A DNA stretch of 64,000 bases, taken from Arthrobacter rhizosphaerae (lineage in GTDB: Bacteria > Actinomycetota > Actinomycetes > Actinomycetales > Micrococcaceae). The DNA is taken from assembly GCF_023062595.1 (NCBI RefSeq), contig NZ_JALLAN010000004.1:62001-126000 (forward strand), read 5' to 3'. Below the pieces are notes generated by a model. That model had not been told where the DNA came from, did no database searches, and saw only the letters and a program-made list of their open reading frames with translations. Position 1 is the first letter of the stretch. The number at the start of each line of letters is the position of its first letter. The position numbers and the translations under genes are program-made. Shown piece after piece: positions 1-8,312 of the stretch.

Positions 1-1111
1 GGAGCAGAACCTGAAGACATCCTCCATGCCCTTCATCTGGCCGCACCTTGCTTCGATGCCGGACGCGCACCTTGGGAAGGGCGCCGCCGTGGGGTCGGTC
101 ATCCCCACGGTGGGCGCAATCATTCCGGCTGCAGTCGGCGTCGACATCGGATGCGGGATGATCGCGGTCCGCACACAATTCAGCCTCCCTGACCTGGACC
201 GCAGGGACCGGAAGGTACTGCGGGTGGCCATCGAACAGGCCATCCCCTTGTCGGCCGGAAAGAACAACCGAAGGCTGACCGAAAGTGCCGCGGCAAGGGC
301 CAAGGTCCTTGAGGCCGATGCCAGGAATGCAGGGTTCAACCCGTCCACCTATCTTGAGAACTGGGACCTCCAGCTCGGGACCCTCGGATCGGGAAACCAC
401 TTCATCGAAGTTTCCCTGGACCAGGATGATCATGTTTGGCTGTTCCTGCATTCCGGCTCGCGGGGCGTGGGAAACAGAATCGCGCAGCACCACATCGTTG
501 TGGCCCAGGAGTACTGCCGACGCCGGTCCATCACTGTGCCGGACCGGGACCTTGCGTACCTGGAGGAGGGCACGCTGGAATTCAGCCGGTACATCGCCGA
601 ACTGATGTGGGCGCAGAAGTTCGCCCTGCTGAACCGTGAGGAGATGATGGATCGGGTTGTCCGTGCCGTGACGCATTGGATGGGAGAGCCCGTGGTGGAG
701 AAGGAGCGCATCAACTGCCATCACAACTACACCACCAGGGAACGCCATTTCGGGAAGGAAGTGTGGTTGTCCCGGAAGGGAGCCATTGACGCCTCCCCAG
801 GCAGACCCGGCCTCATTCCGGGGTCCATGGGAACCAGGTCCTACGTGGTGGAGGGGAAGGGATTCGCACCTTCCTTGAATTCAGCGCCGCACGGGGCGGG
901 GCGGGAGTATTCCCGTACAGCCGCACGGAAGACCTTCTCCCGGGAGGAACTGCGCAAAGCCATGAAAGGCATTGAGTACAGGGATACGGACGCGTTCATC
1001 GACGAAATCCCTGCCGCCTACAAGGACATCGACATTGTTATGCAGGACGCCGAGGACCTCGTGGCTGTGAGGGCAACGCTGCGCCAGATCATCAACGTGA
1101 AAGGTGACTAG
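1..1111 (+). CDS. rtcB: RtcB-family RNA ligase, 5' end cut by window
   Basis: RtcB joins RNA 2',3'-cyclic phosphate or 3'-phosphate ends to 5'-OH ends in a GTP- and Mn-dependent reaction, in tRNA or RNA repair. The reading frame is open from base 2 and codes through the motif MPDAHLGKG, the metal-binding GVDIGCGM, GSGNHFIE, HSGSRGVGN and GSMGTRSYVVEGKG. It ends with SAPHGAGREYSR, whose His is the expected GMP-linked residue. The family runs near 390-400 residues, so about 30 N-terminal residues lie outside the window. The internal ATG at 26 is not the start, because conserved residues precede it. No archease gene is visible nearby. Confidence 0.93.
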   Translation, partial: EQNLKTSSMPFIWPHLASMPDAHLGKGAAVGSVIPTVGAIIPAAVGVDIGCGMIAVRTQFSLPDLDRRDRKVLRVAIEQAIPLSAGKNNRRLTESAAARAKVLEADARNAGFNPSTYLENWDLQLGTLGSGNHFIEVSLDQDDHVWLFLHSGSRGVGNRIAQHHIVVAQEYCRRRSITVPDRDLAYLEEGTLEFSRYIAELMWAQKFALLNREEMMDRVVRAVTHWMGEPVVEKERINCHHNYTTRERHFGKEVWLSRKGAIDASPGRPGLIPGSMGTRSYVVEGKGFAPSLNSAPHGAGREYSRTAARKTFSREELRKAMKGIEYRDTDAFIDEIPAAYKDIDIVMQDAEDLVAVRATLRQIINVKGD

Positions 1112-1207
1112 TCCGGGTCGCTGTTTGGCCGCCCGCGGGTTGGGGTACGTGAAGGGTGCAGCGGTAGTACGTTGCACCGATTCTTAGGAGAGTCTTAGGA
1201 GAACTGC

Positions 1208-1561
1208 ATGAACTACTCGGCCAGCCCCAATGAAAAGGCAATCACCGCCGGTGAACTGAACCGCAGCCACGTCGGTCACACCATCAGCTTCCAGTCGAAC
1301 GACTTCACGGTGGTTTTCGGGCGGATCGCGGGAATTGCAAGAACTGACGTCCAGGTCTATCTGTCCCTGGATGGTGTATCAGGCGGCACCCATTTGAAGG
1401 ACGAGTACGACCTCCCCGTCGGCCATGAGGTCTACCTGCAGCTGGATCCCCTGAGCGGGGCAGGAAAGGCCCTCTCAGACGCGGAGAAGACCATCAAGGA
1501 AAAGCTGGACGACATCGTTCGGAACCTTCGGGACCGGGAGCAAAAGGCCGGTTCCGAGTAA
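1208..1561 (+). CDS. hypothetical protein, 117 aa
   Basis: Not recognised. It is a soluble protein with no signal peptide or membrane segment. It is beta-rich in the middle (VGHTISFQSNDFTVVFGRIAGI) and has a charged C-terminal helix (SDAEKTIKEKLDDIVRNL). The start is well supported: AGGAGA sits seven bases before the ATG. The string TCTTAGGAGA occurs twice in tandem just upstream, so two potential ribosome binding sites precede one start. It is followed 28 bases later by a lipoprotein gene on the same strand, perhaps in one transcript. Confidence 0.7.
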   Translation: MNYSASPNEKAITAGELNRSHVGHTISFQSNDFTVVFGRIAGIARTDVQVYLSLDGVSGGTHLKDEYDLPVGHEVYLQLDPLSGAGKALSDAEKTIKEKLDDIVRNLRDREQKAGSE

Positions 1562-1588
1562 GCGCTCAAGGACCTGCCGGCCCCTGCG

Positions 1589-2224
1589 ATGAAACGAAGA
1601 TGGCTGTCCGTAACCGTCTTAATCTTCGTGCTGCTGGCCACGGGCTGCGAAGGCCCCGTACCGTTCCAAACAGACACCGACCCTCCCGAAGTCTCCGGGT
1701 CACCGCCGACACAGGCTCCGACGTCGCCCCGGACGACGGCGGCCCAGACACCCGCGCCCGCAGCGACGATCCTCCGGCCCGGCAAGTACAGGTTCAACGC
1801 GGCCACGGGCGCAACCGGGACAATGGAAATCCCCGCTCCGCCAGTGCCTGGGATCGAAGAACTCAGGACCTTTGTGAATGAAGCTCCGGTCACGTACCTC
1901 ACCGCCGTCGTCGATAACCGGCAGGGATCGGTCGCTATCAATATGGACAGCATCAGCATTTTCACCCCGGAAGGTGCCGAATATAAATATCAGAGCGCAT
2001 CCGACTACATCAACAAACTTCGTGAGGCGGTGCCGGCCGAGGCGCCGGCGGAGATCCGGAGCAGGTTCGATGAGCTTTTCAAGGCGCACCTTGGCGATGC
2101 ACCGCCCCTGGCTGCAAAGGATTTCGTGCTTGTTGGGCCCGCAGTTCCCAACGAAATGAGCGAAATCATCGTCCACCCCACCAGCGGCTTCCATCCGGTC
2201 CCGGCGGTGCCTGCAAACAATTAA
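1589..2224 (+). CDS. lipoprotein, family shared with the island gene at 19386
   Basis: A 211-residue secreted lipoprotein. The N-terminus MKRRWLSVTVLIFVLLATGC has a charged start, a hydrophobic core and a lipobox with Cys20. A Thr/Pro-rich spacer follows (residues 25-65), then a folded domain starting at RPGKYRFNAATGATGTMEIP and running through AAVVDNRQGSVAINMDS-type strands and SIFTPEG. The same domain is found in the lipoprotein encoded at 19386-19952 inside the tRNA-Met island, with matching GKY-F--ATGATGT, VDNR-G-V--NM, SIFTPEG and KDFVLVGP motifs. Function is unknown; an extracytoplasmic, membrane-anchored role is inferred from the signal. Confidence 0.82.
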   Translation: MKRRWLSVTVLIFVLLATGCEGPVPFQTDTDPPEVSGSPPTQAPTSPRTTAAQTPAPAATILRPGKYRFNAATGATGTMEIPAPPVPGIEELRTFVNEAPVTYLTAVVDNRQGSVAINMDSISIFTPEGAEYKYQSASDYINKLREAVPAEAPAEIRSRFDELFKAHLGDAPPLAAKDFVLVGPAVPNEMSEIIVHPTSGFHPVPAVPANN

Positions 2225-2309
2225 TGTGCATGGAGCGTTTCACATGGACGGACGGTGGGTATGGGCTTGATACCACCGATGAACTAAGCCATGGGGTCTC
2301 AGTCGGTGG

Positions 2310-2354
2310 GAGGCGGCTCGTTATGTCAAAACGGGGGTGACGAGCCGCCGCCTC
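2310..2354. terminator. stem-loop downstream of lipoprotein gene
   Basis: GAGGCGGCTCGT at 2310-2321 pairs with ACGAGCCGCCGCCTC at 2340-2354, with a three-base bulge and an 18-base loop. No clear T-run follows, so its role as a terminator is inferred from its position between two same-strand genes. Confidence 0.4.
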
Positions 2355-2487
2355 AAACCCCTTGCAGCACCCCCACTGCGGAGCCGTCTCAGAGCAGGGC
2401 AGTGCCCACTTCCCCCCTCGGATCCCCTAGGGCCAAACACCGAATCGCGATAAAATGACGGACAAATACGTCTCGGCGGTGAGGTGA

Positions 2488-2886
2488 ATGTCCAGCAAGC
2501 AGGAAGGGTCCGATGGCCTGGGCGCAGGCTGCGTGTTCTGGCTCCTGGCGACGCTGATCTGGCTGGTCGTCACCCATCCATGGGTGCTCCTGATCCCGAT
2601 CGCGATCTGGCTGTGCATCTTCCTTTCCAACCGTCCAAAGAAAGTGCGCGGTCGGCCTCCCCGTCAGCCAGTGGCCCCCACACCGGCGCCGAGGACCATG
2701 GTCGCAATGCCTCCCGTGAGGACGAACACGCCGGTACGACCTCCGAAGGTCATCCCTCAGCCAGTCAGGATCGCCCCTCCCGACTTCATTGCGAAGGACC
2801 GGGAATACAACAGATATCTGGCCAGAACATGGGACGAGGAGTTCGAGGCGCTGGTCAAGAAGCATGACCGGTTCCCCCCGAAGTAA
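2488..2886 (+). CDS. small membrane protein, 132 aa
   Basis: Not recognised. Residues about 12-48 form a hydrophobic hairpin (CVFWLLATLIWLVV, then WVLLIPIAIWLCIFL). A basic, proline-rich linker with KKVRGRPPRQP follows, then an acidic and basic helical tail (AKDREYNRYLARTWDEEFEALVKKHD). The positive residues after the second helix place both ends in the cytoplasm. The ATG is preceded by GGTGAGGTGA. A stem-loop terminator lies directly after the stop. A membrane-anchored role is inferred; no partner is visible. Confidence 0.65.
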   Translation: MSSKQEGSDGLGAGCVFWLLATLIWLVVTHPWVLLIPIAIWLCIFLSNRPKKVRGRPPRQPVAPTPAPRTMVAMPPVRTNTPVRPPKVIPQPVRIAPPDFIAKDREYNRYLARTWDEEFEALVKKHDRFPPK

Positions 2887-2894
2887 GGAAAAGA

Positions 2895-2919
2895 CCCCGG
2901 AATCTCAAGGATTTCGGGG
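2895..2919. terminator. stem-loop with CTCAAGG loop
   Basis: CCCCGGAAT pairs with ATTTCGGGG (nine pairs, one G-T) around the loop CTCAAGG. The same loop core recurs in the stem-loops at 17125 and 51569. It follows the stop at 2886 by eight bases. Confidence 0.6.
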
Positions 2920-3025
2920 AGCCACGCTCTAGTGAGGGGATGACCATGCGTTCATCACCGTGCTGGCTCTGACGCGACTCCCAGCCTTTCTGCCTTATGG
3001 AATCCATCGAGTTCGGACTGTGGCG

Positions 3026-4099
3026 CTAGTTTCCCTCTGCGCCACAACCGCAGCTTTCCCGCACGATCAGCCGGACTGGAAGTTGCCTCTCCACGGGGGC
3101 GGAGCGGGGATCCGTAAGTGCGTCGGCGAGGATTCTCACAGCTGTGCGCCCGATCATTTCCATTGGTTGACGAATGGTAGTCAGTGAAGGCCGAGCCAGG
3201 CGGCCTGCGGCAATATCGTCGAAACCGGTTACGGCCACCTGGTGTGGGACCCGGATTCCGGCGGCCTTGAGCGTGTCCATGACCACCAAGGCCTCTTGGT
3301 CGTTGGCGCAGACGAAACAGTCGGGGAGGGACCCGGAGGCCAGGAGGTCAGCGATTAGGCCGGAAGTCACTGCATTGGCGCCGGGATGGCCCTCCAGCGG
3401 AGGGGGTACGTCCAGTCCATGTGCATGCAGGGCAGTCCTGAAAGCGTTGTATCTGGCTTGTGTCTCGGCGTTCGGGATGGTGACGAACATGAATTTCCGG
3501 AACTTGTGAAAGCCGATCAAATGCTCCATCAGGTGCCCGATGCCGGAGGCATTGTCTATCGTGACGCGGTGAAGGCCGCTGTCACCGGAGGGGTCGGAAA
3601 GTTCAACAACGGGAATCCGGGCGGAGATCCGACGGGATACTTCAGCGGGAATGGTGCGGGCAAAAACGATCAGTCCGTCGACCCGGCCGGCAATGTCAGT
3701 CACGGCCCTTTCACCGCTTGCCTTGTTGCCTCCCCCGAGCATAAGCGCGTAACCCCGGCGGAAGCACTCCAGCTCAACGCCCCGTTGGACCTCGTCGACC
3801 CATATCGGGAACATCCGGCAATCGCCATTCGCTTCCGAGACATCCTCGTCGTCGTTTTCCTCTGCTTCCGGCAACAAATTCAAATAATCGAACGAGAAGA
3901 GCCCGAGAGCCCCCGTCCGCCCTTTGGCCAGACCGCGGGCGCTTGCACTGGGAACATACCCCAGCGCGCGCGCAGCCTCTAAGACTGAGTCCCTCGTCGA
4001 ATCCCTTACACGGTGAGGCTGTGTGAAAGCAGTGGAAACCGTGGCGATCGAGACTCCTGCCCGCTTCGCCACGTCATAAACCGTTGGCCCCTTGACCAT
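3026..4099 (-). CDS. LacI-family transcriptional regulator of the sugar uptake operon
   Basis: A 357-residue DNA-binding repressor. The N-terminal LacI helix-turn-helix is clear (TVYDVAKRAGVSIATVSTAF, about residues 6-25), followed by the hinge segment GYVPSASARGLAKGRTGALG and a periplasmic-binding-like effector domain ending in TGFDDIAAGRLARPSLTTIRQP. An acidic insert near residues 78-92 (EAEENDDEDVSEANGD) is unusual for the family. The ATG at 4099 is preferred over GTG 4105 because AGGAAGAGG lies upstream. It is divergent from the ABC sugar transporter at 4352 and probably controls it in response to the imported sugar. LacI-like boxes lie in the shared spacer. Confidence 0.9.
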   Translation of the reverse strand: MVKGPTVYDVAKRAGVSIATVSTAFTQPHRVRDSTRDSVLEAARALGYVPSASARGLAKGRTGALGLFSFDYLNLLPEAEENDDEDVSEANGDCRMFPIWVDEVQRGVELECFRRGYALMLGGGNKASGERAVTDIAGRVDGLIVFARTIPAEVSRRISARIPVVELSDPSGDSGLHRVTIDNASGIGHLMEHLIGFHKFRKFMFVTIPNAETQARYNAFRTALHAHGLDVPPPLEGHPGANAVTSGLIADLLASGSLPDCFVCANDQEALVVMDTLKAAGIRVPHQVAVTGFDDIAAGRLARPSLTTIRQPMEMIGRTAVRILADALTDPRSAPVERQLPVRLIVRESCGCGAEGN

Positions 4100-4202
4100 C
4101 GCCACCCTCTTCCTGCCAGCTCCAATGCGCTTAACAATAGGCCTTCAATGATGAATTGCTGCGTTTGAATCGATGGAAGGCCGAGGGATTCCGCGAAAAG
4201 TG

Positions 4203-4232
4203 TTGTCAAAGTCACACTGATGCGCTTAGATT
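4203..4232 (+). promoter_or_regulatory. candidate promoter of the sugar ABC operon
   Basis: TTGTCA at 4203-4208 and TAGATT at 4227-4232 are 18 bases apart. A half-site TGATGCGCTTAG (4218-4229) overlaps the -10 region, as expected for a repressed promoter. Inferred by eye. Confidence 0.4.
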
Positions 4233-4284
4233 GTGTCTCAGTGCCCGAATTAGCGGTATCTACGCAGATTTATTGCCCATAATC

Positions 4285-4294
4285 GAAGCGCTTC
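4285..4294. promoter_or_regulatory. LacI-type operator, GAAGCGCTTC
   Basis: A perfect 10-base palindrome with a central CG, the usual form of LacI-family operators. It lies between the candidate promoter and the binding-protein start. Related half-sites ATGCGCTTAA (4125-4134) and TGATGCGCTTAG (4218-4229) sit in the same spacer. Confidence 0.55.
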
Positions 4295-4351
4295 AGTTCA
4301 GGGATTTGTCCCACTGTTGGCGCCCGGGGCGCCTGATTGAAAGGAAAGAAC

Positions 4352-5638
4352 ATGATCCATGCTCCTGCGGACACAGGTGTCCGGCTCAGGAAAGCGGCCG
4401 CGCTTGGCCTGGTCGCCGGGTTGTTGCTAACCGGTTGCGGCCGCGGCAACGAGGTCGCCAGCGGTACAGAGACCGGCAAGGCTATCGCGGCCGGGGCCGC
4501 CACCGGAACGATCAATTTATGGGCTCAGGGCGGGGAAGCGGAGTTGCTTCCGGAATTCGTGAAGGATTTCGAGGCGGAGAACCCCGACGTCAAGGTCAAT
4601 GTCACCGCCATCCCGTGGGATGCGGCGGTCAACAAGTACCAAGCAGCCATTGCCGGAGGTACCACACCGGACATTGCCCAGATGGGCACCACGATGATGA
4701 CCGATTTCGGTGACGCTTTCGATCCGAAGCCGGCTGAGATCGACACGTCCGGGTTCCTTCCGAGTTCGGTCAAATCGACAGAGGTCGCCGGTACGGCCGT
4801 GGGTGTCCCGTGGTATGTAGACACCCGTGTCTTCTTTTTCCGTAAGGATCTGGCCGAGAAAGCGGGCTTCACCGAATTCCCCACTACATGGGAGGGCCTA
4901 ACTGAGATGGCGAAAGCCCTGAAGGCCCAGCCAGGCGTGGAAGACCCCTTCCAGCTGCCGGTTAAGGAACTCCAAGGCATGCTTCCGTTCCTTTGGTCCA
5001 ACGGAGCTGAATTCATCACCAAAGACAACTCCAAGTGGACCTTCGACACCCCTGAAATGGTCGAAGCAATGAAGTACTACCAGAGCTTCTTTACTGAGGG
5101 ACTGGCCAACAAGAACCCACCGACGGGCGCCGGCGCCGGTGAAGCGGCCTTTGTCAACGGAACCGCTCCCGTGCTGATCGCAGGACCGGGCCTTCTCGGG
5201 CAGCTCAACAAGGCCGGCGGTCCCGGCTTTGAGGACAAGTACATGGTGGCGAAGATTCCCACGAAAGTTACCGGAACCTCCTTCATCGGCGGATCCAACC
5301 TGACGGTTTTCAAGGACGCCAAAAACCGGGACGGAGCCTGGAAACTGGCTGAGTGGTTCTCCAAGCCGGAGGTGCAGGCCAAGTGGTACAAGGTCTCAGG
5401 AAGCCTGCCCGCAGTTGAGAGCACCTGGAAGGACCCCGTGCTGGCCGGCGACAAGAAACTCGCTGTGTTCGGTGAGCAGTTGAAGGACACCAACTTCCCG
5501 CCCACGATCTCCACCTGGACCGAGGTGGCCGGCGCAGCGGACTCCGAACTGGAAAAGATCGTCAAGGCCGGAAAGGACCCCGCCGCAGCAATGAAGGATC
5601 TCCAGGCGACCGCGGACAAAATCGGGACCGGCAAGTAA
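4352..5638 (+). CDS. sugar ABC transporter substrate-binding lipoprotein
   Basis: A 428-residue extracellular sugar-binding protein (bacterial SBP family 1) that delivers a carbohydrate to the permeases encoded next. A lipoprotein signal with lipobox LLLTGC anchors it to the membrane. The body shows family landmarks: INLWAQGGEAE, PEFVKDFEAENPDVKV, GGTTPDIAQMGT, GVPWYVDTRVFFFRKDL, FPTTWEGLTEMAK and WKLAEWFSKPEVQ. The ATG at 4352 is chosen because AAGGAAAG lies six bases upstream; the TTG at 4337 overlaps that site. Two bases separate it from the first permease, so the operon is tight. The ligand cannot be read from the sequence; an oligosaccharide freed by the neighbouring glycosidases is a reasonable guess. 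Confidence 0.92.
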   Translation: MIHAPADTGVRLRKAAALGLVAGLLLTGCGRGNEVASGTETGKAIAAGAATGTINLWAQGGEAELLPEFVKDFEAENPDVKVNVTAIPWDAAVNKYQAAIAGGTTPDIAQMGTTMMTDFGDAFDPKPAEIDTSGFLPSSVKSTEVAGTAVGVPWYVDTRVFFFRKDLAEKAGFTEFPTTWEGLTEMAKALKAQPGVEDPFQLPVKELQGMLPFLWSNGAEFITKDNSKWTFDTPEMVEAMKYYQSFFTEGLANKNPPTGAGAGEAAFVNGTAPVLIAGPGLLGQLNKAGGPGFEDKYMVAKIPTKVTGTSFIGGSNLTVFKDAKNRDGAWKLAEWFSKPEVQAKWYKVSGSLPAVESTWKDPVLAGDKKLAVFGEQLKDTNFPPTISTWTEVAGAADSELEKIVKAGKDPAAAMKDLQATADKIGTGK

Positions 5639-5640
5639 TC

Positions 5641-6597
5641 ATGGTCACCACTGAAACCAGGCGGGCTGGCAGCTTCCGGGCTGTCCGCCCGCCCAGGGCC
5701 CCCGAGCGTCTGGGCCCGGCCGCCAGACGCCGCCGGCAGTCTGTCATCGCCTGGCTGTTCGCCTTGCCGTTCGTCCTCATTTTCGGCTTCTTCATGCTGG
5801 TCCCGCTGTTTTCCTCCTTCCTGCTGTCCTTCACGGACTTCACCAGCAAGGACGTCCGGAACCCCCTCGGCGTAGGATTCGTCGGACTGGACCAGTTCGC
5901 GGAACTCTTCGGCAACCAGCAGTTCCTTCACTCAATGCTCAACACGGGATACTTCGTGATCGTCGGGATCCCGTTGACGATGGCCGTCGGCCTGGCCCTG
6001 GCAGTGGCTTTGAACAACGGCATCACCCGCTTTCGCAGCGCCTTCAGGGTGGGTTTCTATACCCCGGTCGTGACCAGCATCGTGGCTGTGGCCGTTGTGT
6101 GGAGGTTCATCTTGCAACCGGACGGGCTGCTGAACCTCATGCTGGGCTGGGTAGGGATAGCCGGACCGGACTGGCTGAACAGCACTGAATGGTCCATGCC
6201 GGCGATGATCATGATGGCTGTCTGGCGCAACATGGGCACCCTGATGATCATCTTCCTGGCGGGCTTGCAGAACGTCCCCGTGGATGTGTTGGAAGCGGCG
6301 CAGGTCGACGGCGCAAACGCCTGGCAGAGGTTCATCCGGATCACACTGCCCATCCTGCGGCCCACCCTGCTGCTGGGCGCGGTACTGCTCTCCGTAGGTT
6401 TCCTGCAGTTTTTTGAAGAACCCTTTGTCATGACCAAGGGCGGACCCCTGGACTCCACGTTGTCGGTGAGCTACTTCACCTTCAACCAGTTCGGATACGG
6501 AAAATACGGCCTGGCCTCGGCCGCCAGCTACGTGCTGTTCGTGGTCATCGCGCTGCTGAGCCTGATCCAATTCCGCGCCCTCCGCTCCAAAGACTGA
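5641..6597 (+). CDS. sugar ABC transporter permease, MalF/UgpA type
   Basis: A 318-residue inner-membrane permease with six predicted helices, beginning IAWLFALPFVLIFGFFMLVP. The EAA loop that docks the ATPase is at about residues 218-240 (EAAQVDGANAWQRFIRITLP). A basic cytoplasmic N-terminus of about 35 residues precedes helix 1. It follows the binding protein by two bases and precedes the second permease by twelve. No ATPase gene is present in the operon, so a shared MsiK-like ATPase encoded elsewhere is expected, as is usual for actinobacterial sugar importers. Confidence 0.92.
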   Translation: MVTTETRRAGSFRAVRPPRAPERLGPAARRRRQSVIAWLFALPFVLIFGFFMLVPLFSSFLLSFTDFTSKDVRNPLGVGFVGLDQFAELFGNQQFLHSMLNTGYFVIVGIPLTMAVGLALAVALNNGITRFRSAFRVGFYTPVVTSIVAVAVVWRFILQPDGLLNLMLGWVGIAGPDWLNSTEWSMPAMIMMAVWRNMGTLMIIFLAGLQNVPVDVLEAAQVDGANAWQRFIRITLPILRPTLLLGAVLLSVGFLQFFEEPFVMTKGGPLDSTLSVSYFTFNQFGYGKYGLASAASYVLFVVIALLSLIQFRALRSKD

Positions 6598-6609
6598 AGC
6601 GAGTAGACA

Positions 6610-7506
6610 ATGACCGATACAAAAACCGCACCGCTGCGGGATCGCCCCACCACCCGAACGTTCGCCACACCGCGATCTGGGCGCTACTCAGCTTGGAAGA
6701 GGCAGGGCTGGGTTTACGCCGCCCTTGTTCTCGCCGGAGCCGGGACCGTGCTGCCCTTTGTCTGGATGCTGCTCGGCTCCTTCAAAACCCAGGGGGAACT
6801 GCTGCGGAGGCCCGTCACCTGGTGGCCGCAGGACCCCACGCTGGACAACTACGTGCGCTGGTTCACTGAACTGCACATAGATCTCTTCTTCATGAACAGC
6901 CTGCTCGTGGCCGTCGTAACGGTCCTGGGAAATCTGCTGTTCTGCTCAATGGTCGGGTATGCGCTGGCCAAAATGGACTTCGCAGGAAAGCGTGTCCTGT
7001 TCCTGCTCGTGATGGTGACCCTCATGGTTCCCGGTGTGGTGACCTTCGTCCCGCTGTTCGTGATGGTCAGCAAGCTGGGCCTGGTCAACACCTACCCGGC
7101 GCTGATCCTGCCCTTCCTGGTCTCACCGTTGGGGGTCTTCCTGATGCGGCAGTTCATGATGGGGATCCCGGACTCCCTGATCGAGGCGGCCAGAATCGAC
7201 GGGGCAGGGGAACTGCGGACCTTCACCAGGATCGTGATGCCCTTGTGCGGACCGCCACTGGCAACACTGGGGATCCTCACGTTCCTCGGCTCCTGGAACA
7301 ACTTCCTCTGGCCCCTCGTGGCCGCCCAAAGTGAAGAAAAATACACGCTACCCGTTGCTTTGTCCTTATATTCGACCGGGCAGAACGCTACAGACTACGG
7401 CCTGCTGCTGGCAGGTGCGGTGCTGGTGATCGCCCCCATAGTTGCCCTGTTCATAGCCCTGCAACGCTTCTTCATCCAAGGCGTAGCCGCGACCGGAATC
7501 AAGTAA
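6610..7506 (+). CDS. sugar ABC transporter permease, MalG/UgpE type
   Basis: A 298-residue partner permease. After a polar N-terminus it has six helices, with the periplasmic segment LGSFKTQGELLRRPVTWWPQ typical of MalG-type subunits. The EAA loop is at about residues 193-215 (EAARIDGAGELRTFTRIVMP). The C-terminus ends in FFIQGVAATGIK, also typical of the family. Together with the previous permease it forms the channel of the importer. Confidence 0.92.
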   Translation: MTDTKTAPLRDRPTTRTFATPRSGRYSAWKRQGWVYAALVLAGAGTVLPFVWMLLGSFKTQGELLRRPVTWWPQDPTLDNYVRWFTELHIDLFFMNSLLVAVVTVLGNLLFCSMVGYALAKMDFAGKRVLFLLVMVTLMVPGVVTFVPLFVMVSKLGLVNTYPALILPFLVSPLGVFLMRQFMMGIPDSLIEAARIDGAGELRTFTRIVMPLCGPPLATLGILTFLGSWNNFLWPLVAAQSEEKYTLPVALSLYSTGQNATDYGLLLAGAVLVIAPIVALFIALQRFFIQGVAATGIK

Positions 7507-7559
7507 ACGCTCTCAGGCAATCCTCCAAACGAACCGATCCCTTCCTTCCCAGGAGTCCC

Positions 7560-8312
7560 ATGTCTTATTCCCTTCAGCTCTACACGCTCCGCAACGCAAT
7601 GCAGGAGGACCTGCCCGGAACGATCTCCAGGGTCGCCCAGATCGGATTCACCCAGGTTGAACCGTACAACTTCGTGGCCACATCCGAGGAGCTTGGCGCC
7701 GCCCTCAAGGACAACGGCCTGACGGCACCGTCCGGCCACGCACCGCTGCTAAGCCAGGATCAGGATGAAATCTTCGCCGCCGCCAAGAAACTTGGCATCG
7801 GCACAGTGATTGATCCCTACCTTCCGGCAGAGCATTGGCAGGATATGGAAACCATCCAGGGCACAGCGGCCAAGCTCAACGCGGCAGCTAAGAAAGGCGC
7901 TGAGTACGGCATCCGCGTCGGATATCACAACCATGCCTGGGAGCTGGAGTCCAATATCGGAGGCACCACCGCCCTCGAATACTTCGCCGGACTCCTGGAC
8001 CCCGAATTGGTCCTTGAGGTAGACACCTACTGGGCCGCCGTGGGGGGCCAGGACCCGGTGGAACTCCTGACCCGGCTCGGGGACCGCGTGCGGTTCATCC
8101 ATATCAAGGACGGCCCGGGCACCACGGACACCACAGCCCAACTGCCGGCAGGCCAGGGAACCATTCCGGTCCTGAATGTCATCGCGGCCGCCAGGTCCCT
8201 CGAGGTGGGAGTCGTTGAGTTCGACGACTACTCCGGCGACATCTTCGAGGGCATTACCGAAAGCCTGACCTACCTGACCGCTTCCTCGCAGTCGGAAGGA
8301 GCGAATGCATGA
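7560..8312 (+). CDS. sugar phosphate isomerase/epimerase, xylose-isomerase-like TIM barrel
   Basis: A 250-residue cytoplasmic enzyme of the AP-endonuclease-2/xylose isomerase-like barrel family. Visible metal-site segments are VGYHNHAWELE (about 120-130), LEVDTYWAAVGG (about 156-167) and FIHIKDGPG (about 180-188), and GVVEFDDYSGD near the end. Enzymes of this type often work with a Gfo/Idh dehydrogenase to rearrange keto-sugars or inositol-like compounds. The next gene is such a dehydrogenase and overlaps by four bases (ATGA), so their translation is coupled. The substrate is unknown. The start has CCCAGGAG upstream. Confidence 0.88.
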   Translation: MSYSLQLYTLRNAMQEDLPGTISRVAQIGFTQVEPYNFVATSEELGAALKDNGLTAPSGHAPLLSQDQDEIFAAAKKLGIGTVIDPYLPAEHWQDMETIQGTAAKLNAAAKKGAEYGIRVGYHNHAWELESNIGGTTALEYFAGLLDPELVLEVDTYWAAVGGQDPVELLTRLGDRVRFIHIKDGPGTTDTTAQLPAGQGTIPVLNVIAAARSLEVGVVEFDDYSGDIFEGITESLTYLTASSQSEGANA

